Assembly (NCBI GenBank): GCA_028724265.1
Contig: JAQYDG010000005.1
Span: 124,001-188,000, forward strand
Reading direction: 5' to 3'
Length of the DNA stretch: 64,000 nucleotides
DNA from: Actinomycetaceae bacterium
GTDB taxonomy: Bacteria; Actinomycetota; Actinomycetes; Actinomycetales; Actinomycetaceae
Within the stretch, counting starts at the first letter, position 1. The number at the start of each line of letters is the position of its first letter. Positions 46,215 to 55,687 of this stretch are shown in pieces. Position numbers and translations under genes: made by a program. The notes below the pieces were generated by a model. That model worked only from the letters and a program-made list of their open reading frames with translations, had not been told where the DNA came from and did not search any database.

Positions 46215-46848
46215 TGATATTCGAGTGATGATTATTGATGATCACGAGGTTGTGCGCCGGGGCATAGCGGAAGTGGTCGATCGCTCGGACGGCTTGACTG
46301 TTGTTGCAGAGGCTGGCACGGCAGCTGAAGCGAAGAGCCGTGGTAATCTTGTGCATCCTGATGTGGCGCTCGTTGATCTGAGGCTTCCCGATGGAACTGG
46401 TATTGATGTTATCCGCAGTTTTAGCGAAGTGTCACCCCACACAAAGTCGATTGTTCTGACGTCGTTCGACGACAATGATGCTTTACAGGAGGCATTAGAA
46501 GCCGGTGCGCGCGCTTACCTGTTGAAATCTGTTCGTGGTACTGAGATTACGGAAACAATTCGTGCCGTCGCTTCTGGTCGCATCTTGTTGGACGAAGGGA
46601 TGGTTGACCGCCGTCGAGCTGGCCAAGATGATCCAACGAGCCGCCTGACGCCGGCGGAGAAGCGCGTGGTTGCACTCATCGGGGATGGGCTATCCAATAA
46701 AGAAATAGGCGAGACCCTTGGTGTTGCGGAAAAGACTGTGAAAAACCACATCACGTCGCTGCTCTCTAAAATGGGTTTTCAGCGCCGTACACAGGTTGCG
46801 GCGTGGGTTGCCACGCAACGAGCCTCGGGGTGGCGTGCACATCACTGA
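46201..46848 (+). CDS. NarL/DevR-type response regulator
   Basis: 215 residues. Receiver domain with phospho-Asp in VALVDLRLPDG (near residue 58) and conserved LLKS, then a LuxR-type helix-turn-helix (LTPAEKRVVALIGDGLSNKEIGETLGVAEKTVKNHI). ATG 46201 follows GAGGAG and overlaps the end of rnc by 14 bp. It ends 123 bp from the convergent GAF sensor kinase gene, the likely partner. It may control the cyd genes by oxygen or redox state; that is inferred from neighbours. Confidence 0.92.
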   Translation: MAGSDDIRVMIIDDHEVVRRGIAEVVDRSDGLTVVAEAGTAAEAKSRGNLVHPDVALVDLRLPDGTGIDVIRSFSEVSPHTKSIVLTSFDDNDALQEALEAGARAYLLKSVRGTEITETIRAVASGRILLDEGMVDRRRAGQDDPTSRLTPAEKRVVALIGDGLSNKEIGETLGVAEKTVKNHITSLLSKMGFQRRTQVAAWVATQRASGWRAHH

Positions 46849-46971
46849 CGGGAGATTACTGGCGCTCACGCGGGCACGTGTCTTTTTAACTCTCTCACTC
46901 GCTCCGTTGCTTGTCCGTCCGCTGTGCACGCCCTCGCTTCGCTGTCGTTATCGCAGCGCGGGAGCGATCGA

Positions 46972-48651
46972 TCATAATGCGGTGTCGAACGTGACGACGG
47001 TGCCACCTTCGGGCGCTGTCTGAATGGAAAATGTTCCGTGATGTCGCTTGGCTCGTGCGGCGATATTGGCGAGTCCTGAGCGGCGGGACACAGCCCCATT
47101 TGCTCCCACGCCATTGTCGATAACGCACAGATGAATCGCATCGTCACTCATCGCAAGCTGCATCCGAGCCGATGTTGCATGGGCATGCCGCGCGATATTC
47201 GAGAAGCATTCGCGGATCACGGCAATCACGTCGTCTGCCATGCTCTGCGTTATCAGACTATCGACCTCAAGCGTGTAATCTCCCGTACACGGTTTTCCGT
47301 TAAACGTCTTCACAACGGAGGGCGCGAAACCGAGGGTTTTCTCTGCTTGAGTGATTTCTTTTTCTACTCGTGCACTGAACGGTTCAGCAGCCGCGTCATT
47401 GCGCAAGGAATACACAATTTCACGTATTTGCGTGACGGAATCGTCAATTGAACCAATCGCTGAGTCCAGCGATTCCACAACCGAGTGAGGGACGCTCTCG
47501 TACCGGTGAAGATCGTCACGTAAAGCGGTCAGCTCCATGCCTGTGGCAAACAGCTGTTGAATCGCAAAATCGTGAAGATCCCTCGAAATCTTCGCTCGTT
47601 CCTCAAGCTGAAGGGCTGCAAGTGACGACGCGCGAGCTGCGGCAAGTTCGAGGGCTAACGCAGCTTGTTTTGCCATTGACTCTGCAAGGAACAGATCAGC
47701 TAAGGTGAATTCTTCGTCGCCCACGTAGCGGAACAGGATCACCACACCGCGTACCTCGTTTTTTACCGTCATCGGTGCATAGAGGGCAGAGCCAAAATGC
47801 TGCAGTTCTTTAATATGTGGATTGCGGCGTCGAAGATCGGAATTGACGACGATACCGATACCCTCCCGAATCACGGAATACGTTCTTCCGTCGGGAGGGA
47901 AGAGTATCCCCACATACTGGGCTGATCCCGGACCGTCGGCGAATTCAGATATCCACGAGTCCGCAAAGGACGGCAGAACCATGAGCGCAATACGTGCATG
48001 TGCGACTGAGCGCATCATCGACGTAATGAGTTGCAGAGCGTCCTCCTCGTCTACGCCTTCGAGCAGAGCAGCCGTGAAATTGCGTGAGGCGGACGCCCAG
48101 TTGGTACGCGCTTCAGCAGCTTGGATTGTGCGCACGTTCTCCAGGGCAATGCCTGTGGCAGCTGCCAACAGCTGGAGCACGCGCATCGTATCGTCGGAGA
48201 TTTTCTCATGTTTATTGCCCACGTAGAGGATGGCGTGAACCGAACAGCGGAGGGGGATCGCCATGCCGATAAAGTTGTGAAGATGCGTGAACGAGCTGGA
48301 CAACAGACGATAGCGTGGATCCCGCTGTGTATCCTGGACGATAAGCGGATGGGACGGCGTGACGTCGGAGAGGAGAGCGTCCAGACGATTGTCACTGATT
48401 GACGACGATGCCGCGAAAATACCGGCAGGGGTGCGCAGACTGGAGGCATAAACATTCCCCGCAGGTGCTGCAATGCGGGCGCCAGCAACATCAGCGTCAA
48501 GAACTGCTGCAGCCGATATCGCGAACTCGCGCAGTGCGTCGCTCACGGTACGCTGCGTTGTGAGAGCTAGCGCGTGCCCAATCACAAGGTGTGCTGGCAG
48601 CTTCCCAGGGGAAACGCTGTCTGAGGGTAGGGAAGGGAGGGAGTAACTCAT
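46972..48651 (-). CDS. GAF-domain sensor histidine kinase (DevS/NarX-like)
   Basis: 559 residues. Two GAF-like domains (about 20-175 and 195-340) and no membrane segment, so cytosolic. The phospho-acceptor motif ERAKISRDLHDFAIQQLF has the His, and the ATPase part has CFSNIARHAHATSARM (N box) and DNGVGANG with GLANIAARAKRHHG (G boxes). Gas or redox sensing by GAF domains would fit, but no haem-binding His is proven here. Its ATG overlaps the cydC stop by 1 base (TGATG), with AAGGA 9-10 nt upstream, so it is translationally coupled. Confidence 0.9.
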   Translation of the reverse strand: MSYSLPSLPSDSVSPGKLPAHLVIGHALALTTQRTVSDALREFAISAAAVLDADVAGARIAAPAGNVYASSLRTPAGIFAASSSISDNRLDALLSDVTPSHPLIVQDTQRDPRYRLLSSSFTHLHNFIGMAIPLRCSVHAILYVGNKHEKISDDTMRVLQLLAAATGIALENVRTIQAAEARTNWASASRNFTAALLEGVDEEDALQLITSMMRSVAHARIALMVLPSFADSWISEFADGPGSAQYVGILFPPDGRTYSVIREGIGIVVNSDLRRRNPHIKELQHFGSALYAPMTVKNEVRGVVILFRYVGDEEFTLADLFLAESMAKQAALALELAAARASSLAALQLEERAKISRDLHDFAIQQLFATGMELTALRDDLHRYESVPHSVVESLDSAIGSIDDSVTQIREIVYSLRNDAAAEPFSARVEKEITQAEKTLGFAPSVVKTFNGKPCTGDYTLEVDSLITQSMADDVIAVIRECFSNIARHAHATSARMQLAMSDDAIHLCVIDNGVGANGAVSRRSGLANIAARAKRHHGTFSIQTAPEGGTVVTFDTAL

Positions 48652-50663
48652 CAGAGCGATCCTTCTTGCCCCGTGGCAAAGCGGTATTCCGGCAAGGTTC
48701 GTATCAGTTCCTCATGTGATCCTGTGGCTGTGATGCGCGTATGGCCATCAACCTGCGAGAGCACGATCACACGATCGGCAGCGTCCAGCGGTGTCAGACG
48801 GTGCGTCACAAGGATGACGGTTCGCCGGTTGCGACCAGGCTGCTCACCAGAGTGGAGTAAATCGCGAATAAGCGCATCCGCCGTCTCCGGATCGATATGC
48901 TCGCCAGGCTCGTCCAACAGAAGGAACTCGGCTGGCGAGGCGAGGGCACGTGCAAGCAGCAGCCTGCGGCGTTCACCACCAGATATGTTGGCGGAATCTT
49001 GGGCAATCTGTGTATGCACACCATCGGGGAGCTGGGCAAGCCATGCCCCTAAACCTGCCTGGCCGAGCAGCTGCTCAGCCTCCTGCTCTGTGACGTCGGA
49101 TCGGGCTACTCGAATGTTTTCAATCACAGACGTTGCAAACACATGCGCGTCCTCGGCTGTGAGGCTGAGTGTTTGCGACACCTGCGCTCGCTGCATAGTG
49201 GACACTTCCTGTCCATCAAGGTAGACGTGGCCAGACTTAGGCGGCAGCATTCCGGCGAGCGTAAAGAGCAGGGTGGTTTTTCCGATCCCGGATGGGCCGA
49301 CGATCGCCAGCGTTTCACCTCGGTGGATATCGATCGACAACGGGCCGGCGATATCGGGATAGCCTGGCCATCCAATCATGACGTTGTTGACGATGAGTCC
49401 TTCGCGGCTATCGTCGATCGTGGGGGCAGGGGTGAGATCTGTCGAGGCATGTAGCTCAGCTGACCGACGCACGCCTGTTGACGAATATGCATCGGCATTC
49501 GCCACTGATTCGGCAGATGTGGAGTGCACGTGTGCGGGTGGCGTTGGTTCGGGGTCTTCGACACTGTGCGTGGATGTGGCGGCGTCAAAAAGAACCATAA
49601 TTCTCTCTGCTGCCGCAGCGCTTTCCACCAATTGAATTCCCGCCTTGGCGAGTGCGTCGGTAGCTTCAAAACTCGCAAGTGGGGTGAGCACCACAACAGC
49701 AAGCTGAACGCCTGTCAGCGCGCCTGAGGCGACGGCGTGCGTGCCGATCAACACCGCTGCAAGTTCAACGATTCCCATCGCAGCGAGGCTCACCGCTTGA
49801 GCGAGCGCCATGGGCTTCGCCGAAAAATCACGATCTGCAGCAATACGCCGTTCAGTGCGAGCCCGAGCTTCGTCAAGGGAACGATGACGCCCAGAAACGT
49901 AGAGTTCATCAGCAGATTCCAAGACGGTCAGTGCTGTGGTGGCGAGCTCAGCTCGATCTGCCAGCTGAGAACGTTCGGCTGCGGCTGAGCCACGCATCGC
50001 CATGTATGGGCCGGCGACGCCAGCTAGAAGCAGACACAAGAGCAGCACGACACCAATAGCAGGAGACAGAATCCCCACAGTCACAACAGAAATCAAGCAA
50101 ACGAGTACTGCTGTTGCGGCTGGCTGTAATCCGCGCACGACGAGGTTTCCTACAGAATCGACGTCACGACCGGTTCGCGTCAACAGATCGCCGCGACTCA
50201 GGCTTGTCACGACGTCGGTGGGGGACTCAGCTAAGACGCTATAGACGCGCGTTCTTAAATGAGCCATGCCGTAGAGTGCGACTTTATGGGTCGCAATGCG
50301 GTTGAGATATCGAAACAGTGGTCTGCCAATACCGAAGAAACGGACACCCACTGTTGCAATCGAGAGCACAGCGACGGACGGCATTTGTGAGGCACGTGCG
50401 ATGAGCCAGGCGGACACTGCCGAGAGGGCAACGGAAAAACCGAGTGCGCCCGCACCGAAAAGCACGGCGAGGATGAACTGAGTGGGATTGATCGCGAGTT
50501 CCTGAATTGCGCGGTGAACTGCACGTCGCTGGCGTGCGGAGAGCACTGGCTGCCACCATGGAGCGCGGTGGGAGTGCTGCGCCTGTGCGGACGGCTGGTC
50601 AGTGTGGTCAGAGGGTAGGTGTGGAGTTGATGGCATTGTCGAAGCTGTCAATGTTGTGCTCAT
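48651..50663 (-). CDS. cydC: Thiol reductant/haem exporter subunit CydC
   Basis: 670 residues. ABC exporter half with an N-terminal six-helix membrane domain (from about residue 55) and an ATPase: VGPSGIGKTTLLFT (Walker A), ISGGERRRLLLARAL (signature) and FLLLDEPGEHID (Walker B). With CydD it exports cysteine or glutathione and supports cytochrome bd assembly. A low-complexity Asp/Pro/Thr stretch of about 60 residues precedes the ATPase. Its ATG overlaps the cydD stop by 4 bp. The sensor kinase follows in the same transcript. Confidence 0.95.
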   Translation of the reverse strand: MSTTLTASTMPSTPHLPSDHTDQPSAQAQHSHRAPWWQPVLSARQRRAVHRAIQELAINPTQFILAVLFGAGALGFSVALSAVSAWLIARASQMPSVAVLSIATVGVRFFGIGRPLFRYLNRIATHKVALYGMAHLRTRVYSVLAESPTDVVTSLSRGDLLTRTGRDVDSVGNLVVRGLQPAATAVLVCLISVVTVGILSPAIGVVLLLCLLLAGVAGPYMAMRGSAAAERSQLADRAELATTALTVLESADELYVSGRHRSLDEARARTERRIAADRDFSAKPMALAQAVSLAAMGIVELAAVLIGTHAVASGALTGVQLAVVVLTPLASFEATDALAKAGIQLVESAAAAERIMVLFDAATSTHSVEDPEPTPPAHVHSTSAESVANADAYSSTGVRRSAELHASTDLTPAPTIDDSREGLIVNNVMIGWPGYPDIAGPLSIDIHRGETLAIVGPSGIGKTTLLFTLAGMLPPKSGHVYLDGQEVSTMQRAQVSQTLSLTAEDAHVFATSVIENIRVARSDVTEQEAEQLLGQAGLGAWLAQLPDGVHTQIAQDSANISGGERRRLLLARALASPAEFLLLDEPGEHIDPETADALIRDLLHSGEQPGRNRRTVILVTHRLTPLDAADRVIVLSQVDGHTRITATGSHEELIRTLPEYRFATGQEGSL

Positions 50664-52369
50664 TGGGCTACCTCCGCGTGCGTGGTGCTCATCGTGGGAT
50701 GTGCCTGATGTGCTGGGAGGGAGGATGACTGAATATCGATCACCTTATCTGCAACGGCGAGAAGTGCATGACGATGCGCAATCACAAGAACAGTATGTCC
50801 CTGCCTGCGAAGCTGCGTGACGCAGCGCGTGACATATTCCTCGCTCATGGCGTCAAGGTGCGCAGAAGGCTCATCGAGAATCACTAATGGCCGCGCTTGG
50901 ATCAGGGCGCGGCACAGGGCAAGCCGCTGACGCTGTCCGAGGCTCAAGCCTGTTCCACCCTGGCCAACGACGGTGTTCCATCCGTCCGGCAAGGAATCCA
51001 CAACCGACGTGAAGTCAGAGAGATCTGCAGCATGCCGCAGGCCGTCAGCGTTCGCTTCCTCAATGCTGTGCAGCCCCATATTTTCCAGGACAGTTCCAGG
51101 GACGATAGCTGGTTGTTGGGGTACCCACGAAATCTGGTTCCACAAGGAGTCAGATTCGATGGTTGCGACGTCCTGACCATCGATCGTCACAGATCCTGAG
51201 CTCGCATTGATCAGCTTGAGAAGGACTGAGACCGTTGTGGATTTACCCGATCCCGATTTTCCGCGCAGCGCTGTGACCGTCCCCGGTTCGATTGTTGCGG
51301 TCACATGCGAGGGTGCCAGCAGGTTGCGACCAGGCGCGTGAACAGACAACTCATTGAGGGAAATCACAGCGTGAGCAAGATTTGGCGCCTCAGAATTTCC
51401 CGTGCGTACAGGCAGGGGTGTTTCGAGAATGTCAAAAACACGCTGGCTTGCCGCCAGTCCGTTAGAAGAAGCGTGGAACTGAGAGCCAACCTCACGCAGT
51501 GGCTTGAACACTTCAGGGGTCAGCATAATGATGGCAAGACCAGCAAACAGCCCAACGCTGCCCGTCACCATACGCAGCCCTATTTCGACTGCGATCAGTG
51601 CTGTGGAGAGTGTAGCCAGGAACTCAAGTGCTGCCCCGGAGAGGAACGCGACGTAGAGCGTCTGCATCGTCTTGTGCGCGAAGTCAATACCCAGATCGTT
51701 GACGCGCTGCTTGGGTCCCCTCTCGCGGCCAAGCGCCTTGAGCGTGGTGAGTCCGGCGAGGAGATCGAGAAGCTGATCGCCGAGATCCTGCATCGCCTGT
51801 AGACGAGCGTCAGAGTACTTCTTCGTCATCAAGCCGATAAGAATCATAAAAATCGGAATGAGTGGAATACATAGGACGATCACAAGTGCAGAAATCCAGT
51901 CGAGGATGCCAATCACGAGGATCGCCATGGGCACTACAGTGCAGCAGAGGAGAAGCTGTGGCAAAAAGTTGACGAAATATGGTTCCAAATCATCAAGTCC
52001 GCTTGTGACGAGCGTCACCGTTGATGCGGTGTGCCCCTGCGTGAGCCAACGGCTGCCGAGGGCCGCAGCATGATCGAGGACTTGGCCGCGCAGATCAGCG
52101 ATCACACGCACGGCTGCACGGTGGCCATACGCTTGTTGAATGTAGGTGAGTATCGTTCTGAGCGCGAAAGCGGCTGTAAAAATCAACGTGGGAATACCGA
52201 TGTCCCTGAAGGTTTTTGTTCCATCGATAACAGGTGAAATTGCTGCAGAAATTGCGATGCTCTGCACAATGACGAGACCAGCGAGAACGAAACCGAAAAT
52301 CGCCAAACCAATCACATAGTGGCGTGCAGCGGACGCGTAGGTAAGTAGACGACGATCAACAGGCTTCAC
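50660..52369 (-). CDS. cydD: Thiol reductant exporter subunit CydD
   Basis: 569 residues. Six-helix membrane domain and ATPase: RGKSGSGKSTTV, LSLGQRQRLALCRAL (C-loop variant) and LVILDEPSAHLD. Partner of CydC. I choose GTG 52369 because AAGGAGG is 4 nt upstream on the minus strand; the ATG at 52396 is less likely. A hairpin terminator stands between it and cydB, and TACAAT (52401-52396) gives a probable separate promoter about 27 bp before the start. Confidence 0.94.
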   Translation of the reverse strand: MKPVDRRLLTYASAARHYVIGLAIFGFVLAGLVIVQSIAISAAISPVIDGTKTFRDIGIPTLIFTAAFALRTILTYIQQAYGHRAAVRVIADLRGQVLDHAAALGSRWLTQGHTASTVTLVTSGLDDLEPYFVNFLPQLLLCCTVVPMAILVIGILDWISALVIVLCIPLIPIFMILIGLMTKKYSDARLQAMQDLGDQLLDLLAGLTTLKALGRERGPKQRVNDLGIDFAHKTMQTLYVAFLSGAALEFLATLSTALIAVEIGLRMVTGSVGLFAGLAIIMLTPEVFKPLREVGSQFHASSNGLAASQRVFDILETPLPVRTGNSEAPNLAHAVISLNELSVHAPGRNLLAPSHVTATIEPGTVTALRGKSGSGKSTTVSVLLKLINASSGSVTIDGQDVATIESDSLWNQISWVPQQPAIVPGTVLENMGLHSIEEANADGLRHAADLSDFTSVVDSLPDGWNTVVGQGGTGLSLGQRQRLALCRALIQARPLVILDEPSAHLDAMSEEYVTRCVTQLRRQGHTVLVIAHRHALLAVADKVIDIQSSSLPAHQAHPTMSTTHAEVAQ

Positions 52370-52395
52370 CGTTCCTCCTTGTGAATCATACTGCA

Positions 52396-52401
52396 ATTGT
52401 A
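52396..52401 (-). promoter_or_regulatory. Possible -10 of cydDC-kinase operon
   Basis: TACAAT on the minus strand, about 27 bp before the GTG start. No consensus -35 is visible at 16-18 bp upstream. Confidence 0.4.
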
Positions 52402-52470
52402 GCGGGCGAGACGGGGAGTGCGTGTGAGGGCATATCTGTTGATGCTTGTGTGCATTGACCGCAGAGAAAA

Positions 52471-52502
52471 GTGAGGGACGAACCCTGAGATTCGCCCCTC
52501 AC
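52471..52502 (-). terminator. Terminator after cydB
   Basis: GTGAGGG and CGAA pair with TTCG and CCCTCAC around a loop of 8 nt, a strong 11-12 bp stem. On the minus strand it is followed by TTTTCTCT. The spacing suggests cydAB and cydDC are at least partly separate transcripts. Confidence 0.8.
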
Positions 52503-52634
52503 CGGTCATATAGATGTTGTATTAAATTACTCCGTGCTGTGCGTTGTCAGCGATGTGTGCTGTCGCAGTGACTGTTCGCTGACGCCGTTGATCGCTGCCT
52601 CGCGTGGTGCGATCAACGACGCGCTCGGAGCGGC

Positions 52635-53759
52635 TCAGGCTTGCGCCGCAAAAGAACGGACGTTCTTATAGTCCAGTCCAGCCGGTTCGTCAGGAACCAT
52701 GGTGGCGTCCACACGGCCAGCGAACACGATGTATGCCCAAATCGTGTAGGCAAGCACGATAGGAACAAAGACAACAGCTGCGATGACCATGATGATTTGT
52801 GTGGGCGTTGTTGCAGCGGCCTGTGCGAGAGTCAGGCTATAGGCTGGGTCAATGTTGCTCTTCATTGCGTCGGGGAAGACTGCGAACCAGATAAAGACAA
52901 CAGCGAACGCGATAGCGGCGAAGTGGCAGATGAACGCCTTTACCTCATCGCCTTTAGCCGCCAGAGCCATCGTCGCCACAAGCAGTAGCGCAGTGATCAC
53001 CAGCGGAATAAGCGCCCACATGGTATTTGCGTAGGCGAACTGTGCCCAGAGCGCCCAGATCGCAACAACAACAGTAGTTGCCAGCGTGGACTTCTTGGAG
53101 ATTGCTTGTGCGCGCTCATGCAGGTCGCCCGTCGTCTTTGCGGACAAGAACAGAGCACCTTGAGTCAGGAACAGCGTCATCGTGACGAGGCCGCCGAGAA
53201 TCGTGAACGGCGTCAACAGTGAGAAGAAGTTGCCGGTAAAGAAGTGCATATTATCTGCAAGTGCTTCAGCATTCACCGATGCTGGATCCACACGCACAAA
53301 CTCACCGTTGACGTAGTGTCCTACTTCGATAGGCATCCCCTGGACGAGGTTAGCGAACGCGACGCCCCACAGGATCGAGACGATCCACGTTGTGGCTACA
53401 TGGGCGTTATCCCAGAAGTTATGCCACTTCGGGCTGGAGATCGACTTGCGCCATTCGATAGCAGCGATTCTGAGGATCAAGCAGAGCAGGATCACAACGA
53501 GGGCAAGGTACATTCCGGAGAACATTGTGGCGTACCACTCGGGGAATGCGGCGAAGGTTGCGCCGCCTGCTGTGAGGAGCCATACCTCGTTTCCGTCCCA
53601 GTGCGGGCCAATCGTATTGAGGGCTGCGCGCCGTTCTTTTTCGTTCTTTGCAACGATTTTCAGCAGCATGCCGACGCCGAAATCGAAGCCCTCAAGTGCG
53701 AGGTAACCGATCCAGAGGACGGCAATCAGCACGAACCAAATAAATTGAATAGGTGTCAT
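52635..53759 (-). CDS. cydB: Cytochrome bd ubiquinol/menaquinol oxidase subunit II
   Basis: 374 residues with about 9 membrane segments. Supports the haems held by CydA in a high-affinity terminal oxidase. Typical start: TPIQFIWFVLIAVLWIGYLALEGFDFGVGML, then NTIGPHWDGNEVWLLTAGGATFAAFPEWYATMFSG. ATG 53759 has AGGAGG 8 nt upstream. It starts 12 bp after the cydA stop. The last 25 residues are polar. Confidence 0.96.
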   Translation of the reverse strand: MTPIQFIWFVLIAVLWIGYLALEGFDFGVGMLLKIVAKNEKERRAALNTIGPHWDGNEVWLLTAGGATFAAFPEWYATMFSGMYLALVVILLCLILRIAAIEWRKSISSPKWHNFWDNAHVATTWIVSILWGVAFANLVQGMPIEVGHYVNGEFVRVDPASVNAEALADNMHFFTGNFFSLLTPFTILGGLVTMTLFLTQGALFLSAKTTGDLHERAQAISKKSTLATTVVVAIWALWAQFAYANTMWALIPLVITALLLVATMALAAKGDEVKAFICHFAAIAFAVVFIWFAVFPDAMKSNIDPAYSLTLAQAAATTPTQIIMVIAAVVFVPIVLAYTIWAYIVFAGRVDATMVPDEPAGLDYKNVRSFAAQA

Positions 53760-53771
53760 GGCAAAAGCCTC

Positions 53772-55259
53772 CTAGTACACGAAGCTCAAGGCTTCTGCTG
53801 AGTGGGTATCTTGCTCCACCGGCTTTTGAGCCGTGTTGATTCCTTCCAACACATATCGACGAAGGAGGATGAACCACACCACCCCGAGCGCCGAATAGAG
53901 CAGAGTGAACAGAATCAGCGAAATTGCGAAACTCAAGGCGGAGACAGATCCCGACACGGCTTGGCTCGTCAGGAGATAGACACCGGACGTGGAGTTGAGG
54001 TTTCCGCCGTTGACGATCCAGGGCTGGCGACCCATTTCTGTGAGAATCCAGCCGAACGAACCGGCGATAAACGGAGAACCGATATTCCACAGCCAGCCGG
54101 ATGCCACTTTCGAACCGCTGATGATCTTGTTACCACGCAACGCGAGCAGACCCCAGATGGAGAGAATCAGCTCCAGGAATCCAAATCCCATCATGATACG
54201 GAAACTGTAGAAGGAAACCGTCATATTCGGGCGGAAATCAACTGCGGAACCCGGCGTTCCGTTGAAATCATGGTCTGCATACTTCTGTTGCAGCTGCGCG
54301 TTGACATCGTCAATCGAATCAATTACTGCCGAATCACCGGATGCGTGTGAGGTGAACAGCCACGATTCAAGTCCAGGTACGGGCAGCTTGATTTCTTTGC
54401 CGTCGCACGAGGAAGTGTCCTTCACGATAAGCAATTCCTGCGGGCCTGTTTCGCAGATTCCCATCATCGCCGACGCTTTTGCGGGCTGGATGGAGCCGAG
54501 GTGAACACCGGTTGCGTGCCCGGTGAGGATAACGGCAATGGAAGCAATAAGCATCCAGACAAGTCCGAACTTAGCTGCTGGCTTCCAATAGACCCGCGCT
54601 TCGTTATCAGATCCAGTGAGCTTGACTGAACGCACCATCCACCAGATGGAGAGCCCGGCAACGAGCGTGCCAGCCAGGAGCAGCGCATTGGAGAGGACGT
54701 GTGTGAACGTCAGCAGTGACGTTTGGCTGAAAAGCACCTTAAAGAAACCGGAAGCGCCATCAAGCTCCGCCCTGCCAGTGACGGGGTTCAGCTTTGCGCC
54801 CACAGGATCCTGCATGAAGGAGTTCGCTGCAAGAATGAAGAACGCGGACACGGTGGTGCCTAAAGCGAATAAATCGATACACAGGTTATGCAGCTTGGGG
54901 CTCAGGCGACCCTTGCCGAAAATCCACAGTCCGAGGAATGTGGATTCCATAAAGAAGGCGAGCAGTGCCTCGAAAGCAAGTGGCGCGCCGAAAATATCTC
55001 CCACAAAGCGGGAGTATTCGCTCCACCCCATGCCAAACTGGAATTCCTGAACAATACCGGTGGCAACGCCCAAGGCGAAATTGATGACCAGTACTTTTGC
55101 AAAAAAGTCGAGCAGCTTTTGCCACTCGGGGGAGTTCATCTTCCTTGCCTTCGTTTGCATAATCGCGCACAGGATCGACAAGCCGATCGTCAGCGGTACC
55201 TGTAAAAAGTGGTACACCGTTGTGATGGCAAACTGCCAGCGTGCAAGATCTAGTTCCAC
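53772..55259 (-). CDS. cydA: Cytochrome bd oxidase subunit I
   Basis: 495 residues. Carries the haems b558, b595 and d and reduces oxygen with quinol electrons. The axial ligands are visible: His in TTVYHFLQVPLT near residue 17, His in TFTHVLSNALL, and Met in EMGRQPWIV. The quinol (Q) loop is the short type, beginning GLESWLFTS. GTG 55259 gives the normal N terminus and has AAAGG 7 nt upstream; the frame stays open 56 codons more, in a leader. A TTGACA with an overlapping palindrome lies upstream at 55409-55438. Confidence 0.95.
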   Translation of the reverse strand: MELDLARWQFAITTVYHFLQVPLTIGLSILCAIMQTKARKMNSPEWQKLLDFFAKVLVINFALGVATGIVQEFQFGMGWSEYSRFVGDIFGAPLAFEALLAFFMESTFLGLWIFGKGRLSPKLHNLCIDLFALGTTVSAFFILAANSFMQDPVGAKLNPVTGRAELDGASGFFKVLFSQTSLLTFTHVLSNALLLAGTLVAGLSIWWMVRSVKLTGSDNEARVYWKPAAKFGLVWMLIASIAVILTGHATGVHLGSIQPAKASAMMGICETGPQELLIVKDTSSCDGKEIKLPVPGLESWLFTSHASGDSAVIDSIDDVNAQLQQKYADHDFNGTPGSAVDFRPNMTVSFYSFRIMMGFGFLELILSIWGLLALRGNKIISGSKVASGWLWNIGSPFIAGSFGWILTEMGRQPWIVNGGNLNSTSGVYLLTSQAVSGSVSALSFAISLILFTLLYSALGVVWFILLRRYVLEGINTAQKPVEQDTHSAEALSFVY

Positions 55260-55408
55260 CTCTTTACCTTTCTCTCGCAGCCCCGGCAGCTTCGGTGTTT
55301 GATGTGCGAACACTGAAAAACACCAGGGAATGGCTAACTTCATAGAGTTAGTTCTAAGCATAGTGAATTTCTTTCGCTGAGCGCTGAAGTTGCGACATAT
55401 GTGGCGTA

Positions 55409-55438
55409 TGTGTTTTGCTTCTAACACAGTCGTGTCAA
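55409..55438 (-). promoter_or_regulatory. cydA promoter region with operator-like palindrome
   Basis: On the minus strand a perfect -35, TTGACA (55438-55433), lies at about 17-18 bp from a weak -10. TGTGTT and AACACA (plus strand 55409-55414 and 55423-55428) form an inverted repeat with an 8-bp spacer that covers the -10. A regulator site is likely; the weak -10 fits a controlled promoter. Confidence 0.5.
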
Positions 55439-55573
55439 TTCGCCGTCTCCCTCTCCGGCTGCGAAATGTGTAACAATAAGGGGAGCGCTGTTCTGCATCA
55501 GAGCAGCATAGCTAGGGAATGGCACGCTGCGTGTTACGACGTTGTTGTTCCCCGGCAGATCGTGAAGCTTTTA

Positions 55574-55601
55574 TTGCAGTAATGCAACTGTTTTATATAT
55601 G
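55574..55601 (+). promoter_or_regulatory. Possible rne promoter
   Basis: TTGCAG (55574-55579) and TATATG (55596-55601) with a 16-bp spacer. The -35 lies in the inverted repeat TTGCA-GTAA-TGCAA (55574-55587). Confidence 0.35.
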
Positions 55602-55687
55602 ACTGGTTTGTACTACTGCTTGTTTGTGTGCCGGCGGTTGTACTTGATGATGCACTGTGCGGATCTCCGGCCGGGAGAGTGTTGTTT

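Larger units (their letters stand above)
55260..55687. other. 428-bp gap between divergent cydA and rne
   Basis: Holds the cydA leader (about 145 nt), the cydA promoter with TTGACA at 55438-55433 (minus), a 20-bp palindrome at 55409-55428, and further right a promoter-like block before rne. No RNA gene or short gene is credible; the frame that runs into cydA has no homology. Confidence 0.7.

Noticed and set aside
55260..55427. Extended N terminus for cydA (56 more codons)
   Set aside because: CydA homologues begin at the ARWQFAITT segment, and a good ribosome binding site precedes GTG 55259.
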